Part shown: positions 1 to 9,135 of the stretch, one piece after another
How positions within the stretch are numbered: the stretch's first letter is position 1
Layout: each line of letters opens with the position of its first letter
Assembly: GCF_042647465.1 (NCBI RefSeq)
Contig: NZ_JBHRVN010000004.1
Reading direction: 5' to 3' (one strand)
Source: Wagnerdoeblera intermedia
Lineage (GTDB): Bacteria > Pseudomonadota > Alphaproteobacteria > Rhodobacterales > Rhodobacteraceae
DNA: 64,000 nucleotides
Program-made: the position numbers and the translations under genes
Notes under the pieces: model-generated
The model's database searches: none
What the model saw: the letters and a program-made list of their open reading frames with translations, nothing else
What the model was told of the DNA's origin: nothing

Positions 1-40
1 CGCCTATCTGAAAGGTTCCCGCCACCCGAGGAGACCCTTC

Positions 41-1129
41 ATGGACAGCCGCGCCCCCCAATCCCCAGCGCAGCCCGACAAAGCTCAGGCCGAAGCCGCA
101 CTGGCCACGCTGCGCGTCTGGATGGCCGGCGCCACGGATCAGGATCTGCTCCGGCTCGGGCCCGGCATTGCGGCCATGCTCGGGCATAACTCCCCCGCGC
201 TCAGCCGCGATTACCCTGACGAATTCCGCCCCGATGCGGCCTATAAAGCCTCCATGCCCGATCTGCAGAACGGCCCCTCCAGCCTGATCGTGGGGGCAAA
301 GGCCACCATCCAGCACGTCGGTATCTCCAACTTCCGCCTGCCGATCCGCTACCGCACCCGTTCGGGCGGCGAGATCACGCTTGAGACCTCGGTCACCGGC
401 ACCGTCAGCCTCGAGGCCGGAAAAAAAGGCATCAATATGAGCCGCATCATGCGCTCTTTTTATGCCCACTCTGAGCGACAGTTCTCCTTCGGCGTCGCCG
501 AAGCCGCCCTCGAGGACTACAAACGCGACCTCGACAGCTTTGACGCCCGCATTCAGCTGAAACTCTCCTGGCCGCAAAAGGTCGAAAGCCTGCGGTCGGG
601 CCTCTCAGGCTGGCAATATTACGACCTCTCGCTCGAACTGCTCGATCAGGGCGGGCTGCGCCGCCGCGTCATGCACCTCGATTACGTCTATTCCTCCACC
701 TGCCCCTGCTCGCTCGAACTCTCCGAACACGCCCGCGAGGTCCGCGGACAACTCGCCACCCCGCATTCCCAGCGCTCCGTGGCGCGGATCTCCGCCGAAG
801 TCCTCGACGGTGAGAGGCTCTGGTTCGAAGATCTGATCGATCTCGCCCGCCGCGCGGTCGTCACCGAAACCCAGGTCATGGTCAAACGCGAAGACGAACA
901 GGCCTTCGCCGAACTCAATGCCGCCAATCCGATCTTCGTCGAAGATGCCGCCCGCTCCTTCTGCGAGGCGCTGCGCCAGGACCCCCGGATCGGCGATTTC
1001 CGCGTCATCGCCAGCCACCAGGAAAGCCTGCACAGCCATGATGCCGTGAGCCTCCTGACCGAGGGCCCGCTCTTCGCCGCCCAAAGCCTCGATCCGACAC
1101 TCTTCGCCAGCCTCATCCACCGCGGCTGA
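41..1129 (+). CDS. folE2: GTP cyclohydrolase I type IB (FolE2)
   Basis: This 362-residue protein has the FolE2 family signature throughout. It should convert GTP to 7,8-dihydroneopterin triphosphate, the first step of folate (and queuosine precursor) synthesis, in the cytosol. Visible hallmarks are KKGINMSRIMRSF at about 128-140, a Cys-Pro-Cys at 221-223 inside STCPCS that supplies the conserved catalytic/metal cysteine of this family, and PHSQRS at about 241-246. The start is supported by GAGGAG a few bases upstream. The FolE2 class accepts several metals and often replaces the zinc enzyme FolE under zinc limitation; only 40 bases upstream are visible, so a Zur site cannot be assessed. The gene is followed by an intergenic repeat and then glpX. 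Confidence 0.95.
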   Translation: MDSRAPQSPAQPDKAQAEAALATLRVWMAGATDQDLLRLGPGIAAMLGHNSPALSRDYPDEFRPDAAYKASMPDLQNGPSSLIVGAKATIQHVGISNFRLPIRYRTRSGGEITLETSVTGTVSLEAGKKGINMSRIMRSFYAHSERQFSFGVAEAALEDYKRDLDSFDARIQLKLSWPQKVESLRSGLSGWQYYDLSLELLDQGGLRRRVMHLDYVYSSTCPCSLELSEHAREVRGQLATPHSQRSVARISAEVLDGERLWFEDLIDLARRAVVTETQVMVKREDEQAFAELNAANPIFVEDAARSFCEALRQDPRIGDFRVIASHQESLHSHDAVSLLTEGPLFAAQSLDPTLFASLIHRG

Positions 1130-1135
1130 CCGCGT

Positions 1136-1188
1136 CTTTGGCTTTTTCAAAATACTCCCGGGGGCCCGGGGGCAGGCAGCCCCCGGCC
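1136..1188 (-). repeat. Rhodobacterales-type intergenic repeat, copy 1
   Basis: Just after the folE2 stop comes an AT-rich block (TTTGGCTTTTTCAAAATAC) followed by a G/C-rich inverted repeat. Read on the minus strand it is a G/C hairpin followed by GAGTATTTT-GAAAAAGCCAAAG. The same arrangement recurs at 26052, 32994, 44616 and 62471. The hairpin plus T-run suggests a terminator or stability role. The rest of the gap up to glpX (1189-1365) shows nothing else I can name. Confidence 0.7.
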
Positions 1189-1365
1189 TCTCCGCGCTGG
1201 ACCCGTCCCGCTTTTCGCGTCACTTCCCCGCGATTTCCGGCGCAGGCCCGCGACAATCACGCAGTCTTGGGCGCTAACATGGCCCCCTGCGCCCTCTCAC
1301 CGCTTCCCAAGCCGCGGCCACAGCGCTAAACCCGGGCTCAGACTCGCAAAACGTCAGGAAATGCC

Positions 1366-2328
1366 ATGTCGCAGACCGTCGATTTCAATGATCGCATGCT
1401 CTCTCTGGGTCTCGCCAGGGTTTCGGAAGCCGCCGCCATCGCCTCAGCAAAGCTGATCGGCCGCGGTGATGAGAAGGCCGCCGACCAGGCCGCCGTGGAT
1501 GCCATGCGCACCCAGCTGAACCTGCTCGAGATCGCCGGCACCGTGGTGATCGGTGAGGGCGAGCGTGACGAAGCCCCGATGCTCTTCATCGGCGAAGAAG
1601 TCGGCACCGGCAAAGGCCCGGCCGTGGACATCGCGCTTGATCCGCTTGAAGGCACCACGCTGACCGCCAAAGACATGCCCAATGCGCTGGCGGTGATCTC
1701 CATGGCCCCGCGCGGCACCATGCTCCATGCCCCCGACGTCTATATGGAAAAACTGGCCGTGGGCCCGGGCTATGCCGAAGGCGTCGTCACCCTCGACATG
1801 GACCCGGCAGAGCGCGTGCGTCAGCTCGCCAAAGCCAAGGGCGGCACCGCCCAGGACATCACCGTCTGCATCCTTGAGCGTGACCGCCACGCCGATCTGA
1901 TCAAAGCCGTCCGCTCGACCGGGGCTGCGATCCGCCTCATCACCGATGGCGATGTCGCAGGCGTCATGCACTGCGCCGAGTCCGAGCAGACCGGCATCGA
2001 TATGTACATGGGCTCGGGCGGCGCGCCAGAGGGCGTGCTGGCAGCCTCGGCGCTGAAATGCATGGGCGGCCAGATCTACGGCAAGCTTCTCTTCCGCAAC
2101 GACGATGAGCGTGGCCGCGCCGAACGCGCCGGGATCTCGGATTTCAACCGCATCTATGCCCGTGACGATATGGTCACCGCCGATGTGATCTTCGCGGCAA
2201 CCGGCGTCACCGACGGCTCGCTGCTGCGCGGTCTGAAGCGGGAAGTGGGCTGGATCACCACCGAGACCGTGCTCATGCGCTCGAAAACCGGCTCGGTGCG
2301 CCGCATGACCTATCGCACCCCGGTCTGA
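1366..2328 (+). CDS. glpX: Class II fructose-1,6-bisphosphatase (GlpX)
   Basis: A 320-residue GlpX-family phosphatase. It hydrolyses fructose-1,6-bisphosphate to fructose-6-phosphate in gluconeogenesis, and some relatives also act on sedoheptulose-1,7-bisphosphate. Metal-binding signatures are clear: GEGERDEAPML at about 63-73 and DIALDPLEGTT at about 88-98. Length is typical of the family. AGGAA lies five bases before the ATG. The gene precedes recJ on the same strand with an 88-base gap that holds a G-rich hairpin. In many relatives hom, glpX and recJ are adjacent; here hom is some 22 kb away, at 24684-25970. Confidence 0.95.
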   Translation: MSQTVDFNDRMLSLGLARVSEAAAIASAKLIGRGDEKAADQAAVDAMRTQLNLLEIAGTVVIGEGERDEAPMLFIGEEVGTGKGPAVDIALDPLEGTTLTAKDMPNALAVISMAPRGTMLHAPDVYMEKLAVGPGYAEGVVTLDMDPAERVRQLAKAKGGTAQDITVCILERDRHADLIKAVRSTGAAIRLITDGDVAGVMHCAESEQTGIDMYMGSGGAPEGVLAASALKCMGGQIYGKLLFRNDDERGRAERAGISDFNRIYARDDMVTADVIFAATGVTDGSLLRGLKREVGWITTETVLMRSKTGSVRRMTYRTPV

Positions 2329-2358
2329 TTGCAGACCCAACAGGTTTGCGCAAAACTC

Positions 2359-2384
2359 GTCGGGGGGCTCACTGGCCCCCCGAT
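2359..2384 (+). terminator. Hairpin after glpX, possible weak terminator
   Basis: TCGGGGGGC and GCCCCCCGA form a 9-bp stem around a 6-base loop. There is no good T-run behind it (TCGCATTT), so it may attenuate transcription between glpX and recJ rather than end it. Confidence 0.45.
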
Positions 2385-2416
2385 CGCATTTCAGACGACT
2401 TCAGAAAGGCCCTGGC

Positions 2417-4150
2417 ATGACGTTTCTCGGTGTGGACACTTCGGTAACCGGACGGCGCTGGCTGGGACTTTCGCCTGAAGAAGACCGCGCGGCGGAAGCC
2501 ATCCGTCAGGCCACCGCCCTGCCCTTTGCGGTCACGAATGTGCTCGCGCGGCGCGGCGTCTCTCCTGAAGCGGCCCCGGGGTTCCTCGCGCCCACTTTGC
2601 GCGATCTGATGCCCGACCCCATGGTGCTGCGCGATATGGAGCCTGCGGCCACCCGCTTTCTCCAGGCGGTGAAGCAGCGCCAGCGCATCGCGGTCTTTGC
2701 CGATTATGACGTCGACGGCGGCTCCTCAGCCGCGCTTCTCCTCTGCTGGCTGCGGGAGATGGGGCTGCAGGCCACACTTTATATCCCCGACCGCATTGAT
2801 GAAGGCTATGGCCCCAATGTTCCGGCCATGCAGGCGCTCGGCGCGAAACATGATCTGATCATCTGCGTCGATTGCGGCACGCTTTCGCATGAGCCGATCG
2901 CGGCGGCGGGCTGCGATGTCATCGTGCTGGACCACCACCTCGGCGGCGAAACCCTGCCCGACTGCGTGGCGGTGGTGAACCCCAATCGTCAGGATGAAAC
3001 CGGCGATCTCTCGCAGCTTTGCGCGGCGGGTGTAGTCTTCATGATGCTGGTCGATGCCAACCGCCGCCTGCGGGCTGAGGGCGTGAAGGGCCCCGATCTG
3101 ATGGGCTATCTCGACCTTGTGGCGCTGGCCACTGTGGCGGATGTGGCGCCGCTGACCGGGGTGAACCGCGCCCTGGTGCGGACGGGTCTCTCCGTCATGG
3201 CTAAGCGCGGACGGCCAGGCCTTGCGGCGCTGGCCGATGTCTCGCGGCTTACCCATGCACCCAACTCCCACACCCTCGGCTTTCTCTTTGGTCCGCGCGT
3301 CAACGCCGGGGGCCGCATCGGTCAGGCCGATCTGGGGGCCAGGCTTCTGGCCACCGACAACCCCGCTGAGGCCGCGCTGATCGCCGCCCGCCTGGAAGAG
3401 CTGAACGTCGAGCGCCGCGCCATTGAGGCCGCCGTCCGCGCCGAGGCCATCGCCCAGGCCGAAGCCCGCGGCGTTGACGGCCCCCTCGTCTGGGCGGCAG
3501 GTGACGGCTGGCATCCCGGCGTCGTCGGTATCGCCGCCGCGCGGCTGAAAGAGGCCTATAACCGCCCCTCCGTCGTCATCGGGATCGAGAACGGCATCGG
3601 CAAAGGCTCTGCCCGCTCGGTCACCGGGGTGGATCTGGGCGCGGCCATCCACCGCGTCGCTGCCGAGGGGCTTCTGGAAAAAGGCGGCGGCCACAAAATG
3701 GCCGCGGGCCTCACTGTGCGGGTCGAAAAGCTTGATGCTGCCATGGCGCGTCTGGCTGATCTTCTGGCGCGCCAGGGCGCGGGCGAAGGCGGGCCCGCCG
3801 ATCTGCAGATCGACGGCATGCTGGAGCCTGAGGGGGCAACCCCCGAACTCATCGCCCAGATTGAGGCGGCGGGTCCCTTTGGGGCCTCTGCCCCTGCCCC
3901 GCGCTTTGCCTTTGCCAGCCAGCGGGTCAGCGATGTGCGCCAGATCGGTTCGGGCCATCTGAAGATCACCTTCGGCTCGGGGGCCACCAAACTGACCGGC
4001 ATGGCCTTTGGCGCCTGGGAAGGCCCGCTGGGCCAGGCACTTCAGGCCGGGGTGGGAGAGCGCTTCCATCTGGCAGGCCGGGTCGAGGTGGATACCTGGG
4101 GCGGGCGTCAGCGGGTGCAGCTTCGGCTGGAGGATGCGGCAAAGGCCTGA
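2417..4150 (+). CDS. recJ: Single-stranded-DNA-specific exonuclease RecJ
   Basis: A 577-residue RecJ, the 5'-3' exonuclease on single-stranded DNA used in RecF-pathway recombination, mismatch repair and base excision repair. The DHH phosphoesterase motifs are in order: DYDVDG at 96-101, VDCGT at 151-155, DHH at 172-174 and GPRVNAGGR at 292-300. The DHHA1 domain follows with GWHPGVVGI at 364-372 and GGGHKMAAG at 423-431, then an OB-like C-terminus. Length matches the bacterial family. AGAAAGG precedes the ATG. A hairpin (TTGCGGAA/TTCCGCAA, 4183-4207) lies 32 bases after the stop and could terminate the transcript. Confidence 0.96.
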   Translation: MTFLGVDTSVTGRRWLGLSPEEDRAAEAIRQATALPFAVTNVLARRGVSPEAAPGFLAPTLRDLMPDPMVLRDMEPAATRFLQAVKQRQRIAVFADYDVDGGSSAALLLCWLREMGLQATLYIPDRIDEGYGPNVPAMQALGAKHDLIICVDCGTLSHEPIAAAGCDVIVLDHHLGGETLPDCVAVVNPNRQDETGDLSQLCAAGVVFMMLVDANRRLRAEGVKGPDLMGYLDLVALATVADVAPLTGVNRALVRTGLSVMAKRGRPGLAALADVSRLTHAPNSHTLGFLFGPRVNAGGRIGQADLGARLLATDNPAEAALIAARLEELNVERRAIEAAVRAEAIAQAEARGVDGPLVWAAGDGWHPGVVGIAAARLKEAYNRPSVVIGIENGIGKGSARSVTGVDLGAAIHRVAAEGLLEKGGGHKMAAGLTVRVEKLDAAMARLADLLARQGAGEGGPADLQIDGMLEPEGATPELIAQIEAAGPFGASAPAPRFAFASQRVSDVRQIGSGHLKITFGSGATKLTGMAFGAWEGPLGQALQAGVGERFHLAGRVEVDTWGGRQRVQLRLEDAAKA

Positions 4151-4216
4151 TTCCCGGGGCTTTTTCCCGGCCAAAGGATTTTTTGCGGAATTTTTCATTT
4201 TCCGCAAGAAACCCCC

Positions 4217-4245
4217 TTGCAGGCTCTGACACCTCTCTGTAAATA
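4217..4245 (+). promoter_or_regulatory. Sigma-70-type promoter of tRNA-Glu
   Basis: TTGCAG at 4217-4222 and TAAATA at 4240-4245 are separated by exactly 17 bases. Both are close to consensus, and the tRNA begins 49 bases downstream of the -10. Nothing else in the 144-base gap between recJ and the tRNA needs a promoter. Confidence 0.6.
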
Positions 4246-4294
4246 CCCCCTCACACGACAGGCGCAGCACACTGCGACGGTCGGAAGAAAGAGT

Positions 4295-4369
4295 GGCCCG
4301 TTCGTCTATCGGTTAGGACGTCAGGTTTTCAACCTGAAAAGAGGGGTTCGACTCCCCTACGGGCTGCCA
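4295..4369 (+). tRNA. tRNA-Glu (anticodon TTC)
   Basis: A complete 75-base cloverleaf including an encoded CCA end. The acceptor strands GGCCCGT and ACGGGCT pair (first pair G-U). The anticodon stem TCAGG/CCTGA encloses a 7-base loop with TTC in the anticodon position, and the T arm carries GGGGTTCGACTCCCC. It stands alone, between recJ and the DUF1489 gene, with no integrase or direct-repeat remnant beside it. Confidence 0.96.
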
Positions 4370-4492
4370 CTTCTTCTTAAAATAGGATGACTGACGGGCG
4401 GCAGATTGCCGCCTTTTTGCATTTCCGCCCCCGCCCTTCTTGCATTCCGCCACCTCAATCGGCATCTGCTCTCCCGTGGATGGGGTGTCAGA

Positions 4493-4921
4493 ATGACCAA
4501 AGTGGTGAATATCATCAAACTCTGCGTCGGCGCAGAGGATGTCTCGGATTTGCAGCGCTGGCAGGATGCCCAGCGCCACCGCTGGCCCGAGGGCCGCTGC
4601 GTGCATGTCACCCGCTCCTGGCCGAAACGCGAAGCAGAGGCGCTGAACGGCTCGCTTTACTGGGTGTTCAAAGGTCAGATCCTGGCGCGTCAGCGCATTC
4701 TTGGCTTTGAAGATGCCACCGGAGCCGATGGCATCACCCGCTGCGCCTTCCACCTTGATCCGGAAATCATCCGCACCCAGGCCACGCCGCGCCGCCCCTT
4801 TCAGGGCTGGCGCTACCTCGAGGCCAAAGACAGCCCGCCGGATCTGCCGAAAAGCCGCCCCGCCGATGACGTTCTGCCCCCCGCGCTGGAGGCCGCTCTG
4901 GCCGAGATCGGCCTGCGTTAA
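4493..4921 (+). CDS. DUF1489 family protein
   Basis: A 142-residue soluble protein that I recognise as DUF1489, a small alphaproteobacterial family of unknown function. The N-terminus with NIIKLCVGAEDVSDLQRW is diagnostic. No signal peptide or membrane segment is seen. I start it at 4493 (MTKVVN) because family members begin just before the IIKLCVG motif; a longer in-frame extension from 4406 has no family-like sequence. The stop overlaps the end of the convergent TIGR01620 gene by four bases. No function can be inferred from the context. Confidence 0.85.
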   Translation: MTKVVNIIKLCVGAEDVSDLQRWQDAQRHRWPEGRCVHVTRSWPKREAEALNGSLYWVFKGQILARQRILGFEDATGADGITRCAFHLDPEIIRTQATPRRPFQGWRYLEAKDSPPDLPKSRPADDVLPPALEAALAEIGLR

Positions 4922-5916
4922 TCTTTCAAGCCGAAAAGCCCGGCCAGCGCCCGGCTGAGGAGATTGGCCACTTTGGGGCGCGGCAGCGCCTCAAAGGGCA
5001 GCGGGCGGCAGACCTCCATGGCGGCGATGCCGACCCGCGCGGTCAGCGCCCCGTTGATGACCCCCTCGCCAAAGCGGCGCGAGACTTTCGACAGCACCCC
5101 GCCCCCGGCGACTGAGGAAATCAGATCATCCCCCACAGCCACCGCGCCGGTGGCGACCAGATGCGAGAAGACCCGCTTCAGCATCCGGATTGACCCCACC
5201 TGCCCGGCACGGCCGCCATAGATATCGGCAATCCGCCGGATCATCCGCAGGTTCGACATCAGTGCCACCGCCACATCGACGAGCGCCAGCGGCACCAGAG
5301 CAGTGGCCGTGGCGACCTTGCGTGAGGCCGCCTCAATCTCGCGCCGCGCAGCCTGATCGGCGGCGCCCAGAAGCTCCACCTCGGCCAGACGGATCAGGGC
5401 ATCGGGGTCAAAGAGATCGCCGCCCTGCTCAGTCAGGCGGCGGCGGTTCCAGGCCAGTTCTTCGCGGCCCGCGTAGATGGCGTCGAGGTCCTTCACCAGC
5501 CCCCGCGCCTGCTCCAGATCCCCCCGCGCCGTAACGGAACGCTCGCGCAGGTGATCGATGCGCGACAGCCGCATCAGCGCCGCCCATTCGCGCCCGGCCA
5601 TCCACAGCAGCGACACCGTGGCCACCCCGGCCAGCACCATGGCCAGAAAGCCTAAGACCGGCCAGCGGTTCAGCGTCGAGGCGATAAACTCATAAGTGGC
5701 GATCGAGACCGCCAGCGAGAGGAAAAGCCCCCCCGCCCAGTAAAAGAGCCGCCGCGCTACCGAGGATTTCGCCGGTGCCCGCATCATCGCCGCCACAGCG
5801 GTCTGCGGCGGCGCCACATCCGCCTCAGGGACGGGAGGCGCATCGGCCACCGAGGCGGCCGGTCCGTCGAGTTCCAGGACAAAGGGCTGGTGCGGGCTGG
5901 CCATAGAGATCCTCAT
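4918..5916 (-). CDS. TIGR01620 / YcjF-like inner membrane protein
   Basis: A 332-residue membrane protein of the TIGR01620 (YcjF, DUF697-containing) family. An Ala/Pro-rich cytoplasmic N-terminus (about 1-55) is followed by two hydrophobic segments near 58-80 and 85-108, a charged helical stretch at about 110-190, and a C-terminal DUF697-like region with hydrophobic helices. Family members commonly follow a YcjX-type (DUF463) GTP-binding protein, and a stress-envelope role has been suggested for the pair; no ycjX partner is adjacent here. AAGGAG lies 11 bases before the chosen start; MASPHQ four codons later is an alternative. The role is unknown. Confidence 0.8.
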   Translation of the reverse strand: MRISMASPHQPFVLELDGPAASVADAPPVPEADVAPPQTAVAAMMRAPAKSSVARRLFYWAGGLFLSLAVSIATYEFIASTLNRWPVLGFLAMVLAGVATVSLLWMAGREWAALMRLSRIDHLRERSVTARGDLEQARGLVKDLDAIYAGREELAWNRRRLTEQGGDLFDPDALIRLAEVELLGAADQAARREIEAASRKVATATALVPLALVDVAVALMSNLRMIRRIADIYGGRAGQVGSIRMLKRVFSHLVATGAVAVGDDLISSVAGGGVLSKVSRRFGEGVINGALTARVGIAAMEVCRPLPFEALPRPKVANLLSRALAGLFGLKD

Positions 5917-6147
5917 CGCGGCGGCATCTCCTTTCAGATGGGGCGAAAGCAGCCTCTGAGCAAGAGGAAGCGCCAGTCAGGCTCTGGACCGCAGCAGGGC
6001 GCGGGCCTATAAGCGCGGCATGAAGTTTACGGTCGCCTTTTCCCGTCGAATTAGCGGCCCGGCGCGCTGAGCGGTCTCGCGCGTCGGGTAAAGCCTTTTG
6101 ACCCTGCCCTGCGCAGGACCCAAGCCCTGACTTCGAAGGACACGCCG

Positions 6148-9066
6148 ATGTGCGCTGACACCCCTGACTATCGCTCCACCGTCTATCTGCCCGAGACCGA
6201 ATTTCCGATGCGCGCGGGCCTTCCCGCCCGTGAGCCGGCATGGCTGGAACGCTGGGAAACGCTCGGCGTCTATGACCGCCTGCGCGAAAAGGCCAAAGAG
6301 GCTGCCGCCAATGGTGCGCCGCGCAAACCCTATGTGCTGCACGACGGCCCGCCCTATGCGAACGGCAATCTGCACATCGGCCATGCGCTGAACAAAACCA
6401 TTAAAGATATGGTCGTGCGCTCGCATCAGATGATGGGCTTTGATTCGCGCTATGTGCCTGGCTGGGACTGTCACGGCCTGCCGATCGAGTGGAAAATCGA
6501 AGAGCAATACCGCGCCAAAGGTCTGAACAAAGACGATGTGGATGTGGTCGCCTTCCGTCAGGAGTGCCGCAAATTCGCCGAAGGCTGGGTCGATATCCAG
6601 CGCGAGGAATTCAAGCGCCTTGGCGTCACCGGCAACTGGGCCAATCCCTATCTGACGATGGATTTCCACGCCGAAGCGGTGATCGCGCAGGAATTCATGA
6701 AGTTCCTGATGAACGGCACGCTTTATCAGGGCTCAAAACCCGTGATGTGGTCGCCGGTCGAAAAGACCGCGCTGGCCGAAGCTGAGGTCGAATATCACGA
6801 CCACACCAGCCATACGATCTGGGTGCGCTTCAAGCCGGTCGCAGGTCTTGAAGGCGCGAGCGTGGTCATCTGGACCACCACCCCCTGGACCATCCCGCAG
6901 AACCGCGCGGTCGCTTATGGGGAGAAGATTGCCTATGGCCTCTACCGTGTGGATGCGGTGGATGAGAAGTCGACTGCCGTCGCAGGCGAGCTTCTGGTGC
7001 TGGCAGATTCGGTGGCCGAGTCGGTGAAAACCGCGGCGAAGATCACCGATTGGACCCGTGTGCGCGATGTCGCGGCCTCGGAATTTGAGGGCGTGATCCT
7101 GAAGCACCCCTACAATGGTGTCGAAGGCGGCAATGGCGAGTGGGACTATGACGTTCCCATGCTGCCGGGCGATCACGTCACCGATGATGCGGGCACGGGC
7201 TTTGTGCATACCGCGCCGAGCCATGGTGATGACGACTACCAGATGGGCGTGAAGTTCAAGCTGCCGATGACCTATAACGTCACCGAAGACAGCTCTTACC
7301 GCAAAGACCTGCCGCTCTTTGGCGGACAGCATATCTTTGACACCAATGGCAAAGAGGGCCCGGCCAACGTCTCGAACATCAAGCAGCTGGCCTATGCGGG
7401 CGCGCTGCTGGCCAAGGGCAAGATCAAGCACAGCTATCCGCATTCCTGGCGCTCGAAAGCGCCGGTGATCTTCCGCAACACGCCGCAGTGGTTCGCGGCG
7501 ATCGATGCGAAGATCGAGGACGGCAAAGGCACCTATGGCGACACCATCCGCGAACGCGCGCTGAAGTCGGTCTCGGAACTGGTGACCTTTACCCCGGCCA
7601 CCGGGCGCAACCGCCTGCATGCGATGATCGAGCAGCGCCCGGACTGGGTTCTGTCGCGCCAGCGCGCATGGGGCGTGCCGCTGACCTGCTTTACCAAAGT
7701 CGGCGCGCTGCCGACCGATGCGGACTTCCTTCTGCGCAATGAAGAGGTCAATGCCCGCATCGCCGCCGCCTTTGAGAAAGACGGCGCGGATGTCTGGTAT
7801 ACTCAGGGCTTCAAAGAGAAGATCCTCGCGGGCATCGTGAACCCGGAAGACTACAACCAGGTCTTCGACGTGCTCGACGTCTGGTTCGACTCCGGCTCGA
7901 CCCATGCCTTCGTGCTGCGTGACCGCGAAGACGGCGTGCCGGATCAGATTGCCGACGTCTATCTGGAAGGCACCGACCAGCACCGCGGCTGGTTCCACTC
8001 CTCGCTGCTGCAGGGCTCGGCCACCATTGGTCGTGCGCCCTATAAGAATGTCATCACCCATGGCTTCACGCTGGACGAAAAGGGCATGAAAATGTCCAAA
8101 TCGCTCGGCAATACCGTGGCACCGCAGGAAGTCATCAAAGAATATGGCGCAGATATCCTGCGTCTCTGGGTGGCTCAGGCCGATTATTCGACCGACCTGC
8201 GCATCGGCAAAGAGATCCTGAAGGGCACCGCCGACAGCTATCGCCGTCTGCGCAACACGCTGCGCTTCCTGATGGGCGCCCTGCCTGCATGGGACGGCAA
8301 ACATGTGGCCCGCGACGAGATGCCGGAACTCGAGCAGTTTATCCTGCACCGTCTGGCTGAACTCGACGCGCAGGTGCGCCGTGACTATGCCGCCTTTGAC
8401 TTCCAGGCGGTCTTCCAGGCGATCTTCACCTTTGCGACCTCGGATCTCTCGGCCTTCTACTTCGACATCCGCAAGGATGCGCTTTACTGCGACGCGCCCG
8501 ACAGCCTGGAGCGCCGCGCCTGCCTGAGCGTGATGGATCACGTCTATCACGCGCTGGTCACCTGGCTGGCGCCGATCCTGCCCTTCACCATGGAAGAGGT
8601 CTGGCTGACCCGCTTCCCCGGCGAGGACAGCTCGGTGCATCTGCTGGATTTCGCACCGGTGGAAGCGGGCTGGCTGAACGCCGACCTGGCGGCGCGCTTT
8701 GCCAAAACCCGTGCGGCCCGCCGCGTCGTCACCGGCGCGCTGGAAGTCGAGCGGACCGCCAAGACCATCGGCTCCTCGCTCGAAGCGGCACCGACCGTCT
8801 ATGTCTCGCCGGAACTGGCGGCAGTGATCGGATCGGCTCAGGGTTTTGATACGCTCTGCATCACTTCGGGGCTGAAAATCTCGACTGAGGCTGCTCCGGA
8901 AGGCGCTTTCGGCCTGGATGATGTGGCCGGCGTGAAAGTGGTCTTTGAAAAGGCTGCGGGTGAGAAATGCCAGCGCTGCTGGAAGATCCTGCCCGATGTC
9001 GGCACCCATGCCCATCCGGCAACCTGCGCCCGCTGCGACGCCGCGCTGAGCGCCGCCGGTCTCTGA
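6148..9066 (+). CDS. ileS: Isoleucyl-tRNA synthetase
   Basis: A 972-residue class I aminoacyl-tRNA synthetase that charges tRNA-Ile with isoleucine and edits valine. The HIGH signature is at 76-79 (NGNLHIGHA). The large CP1 editing insertion follows, with WTTTPWTIP and GTGFVHTAPSHG. KMSKS is at 648-652 and the anticodon-binding domain comes after it. The C-terminus carries the bacterial zinc-finger tail with KCQRCWK and CARCD at about 940-965. AAGGA is eight bases before the ATG. The 231-base gap upstream holds no other recognisable feature. A strong terminator follows. Confidence 0.98.
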   Translation: MCADTPDYRSTVYLPETEFPMRAGLPAREPAWLERWETLGVYDRLREKAKEAAANGAPRKPYVLHDGPPYANGNLHIGHALNKTIKDMVVRSHQMMGFDSRYVPGWDCHGLPIEWKIEEQYRAKGLNKDDVDVVAFRQECRKFAEGWVDIQREEFKRLGVTGNWANPYLTMDFHAEAVIAQEFMKFLMNGTLYQGSKPVMWSPVEKTALAEAEVEYHDHTSHTIWVRFKPVAGLEGASVVIWTTTPWTIPQNRAVAYGEKIAYGLYRVDAVDEKSTAVAGELLVLADSVAESVKTAAKITDWTRVRDVAASEFEGVILKHPYNGVEGGNGEWDYDVPMLPGDHVTDDAGTGFVHTAPSHGDDDYQMGVKFKLPMTYNVTEDSSYRKDLPLFGGQHIFDTNGKEGPANVSNIKQLAYAGALLAKGKIKHSYPHSWRSKAPVIFRNTPQWFAAIDAKIEDGKGTYGDTIRERALKSVSELVTFTPATGRNRLHAMIEQRPDWVLSRQRAWGVPLTCFTKVGALPTDADFLLRNEEVNARIAAAFEKDGADVWYTQGFKEKILAGIVNPEDYNQVFDVLDVWFDSGSTHAFVLRDREDGVPDQIADVYLEGTDQHRGWFHSSLLQGSATIGRAPYKNVITHGFTLDEKGMKMSKSLGNTVAPQEVIKEYGADILRLWVAQADYSTDLRIGKEILKGTADSYRRLRNTLRFLMGALPAWDGKHVARDEMPELEQFILHRLAELDAQVRRDYAAFDFQAVFQAIFTFATSDLSAFYFDIRKDALYCDAPDSLERRACLSVMDHVYHALVTWLAPILPFTMEEVWLTRFPGEDSSVHLLDFAPVEAGWLNADLAARFAKTRAARRVVTGALEVERTAKTIGSSLEAAPTVYVSPELAAVIGSAQGFDTLCITSGLKISTEAAPEGAFGLDDVAGVKVVFEKAAGEKCQRCWKILPDVGTHAHPATCARCDAALSAAGL

Positions 9067-9082
9067 TCCACGCTGACATGGA

Positions 9083-9114
9083 AAAAGCCGGCCCTGAACG
9101 GGGCCGGCTTTCTT
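9083..9114 (+). terminator. Rho-independent terminator of ileS
   Basis: AAAGCCGGCCC and GGGGCCGGCTTT form a long G/C stem around a short loop and run into TTCTTCATT. It lies 17 bases past the ileS stop and also faces the end of the convergent reductase gene. Confidence 0.8.
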
Positions 9115-9135
9115 CATTCTTAAAGGCCGGTCAGG

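Noticed and set aside
4295..4369. tRNA-Glu as an integration site
   Set aside because: No integrase, phage gene or repeated tRNA end is found within the following kilobases.
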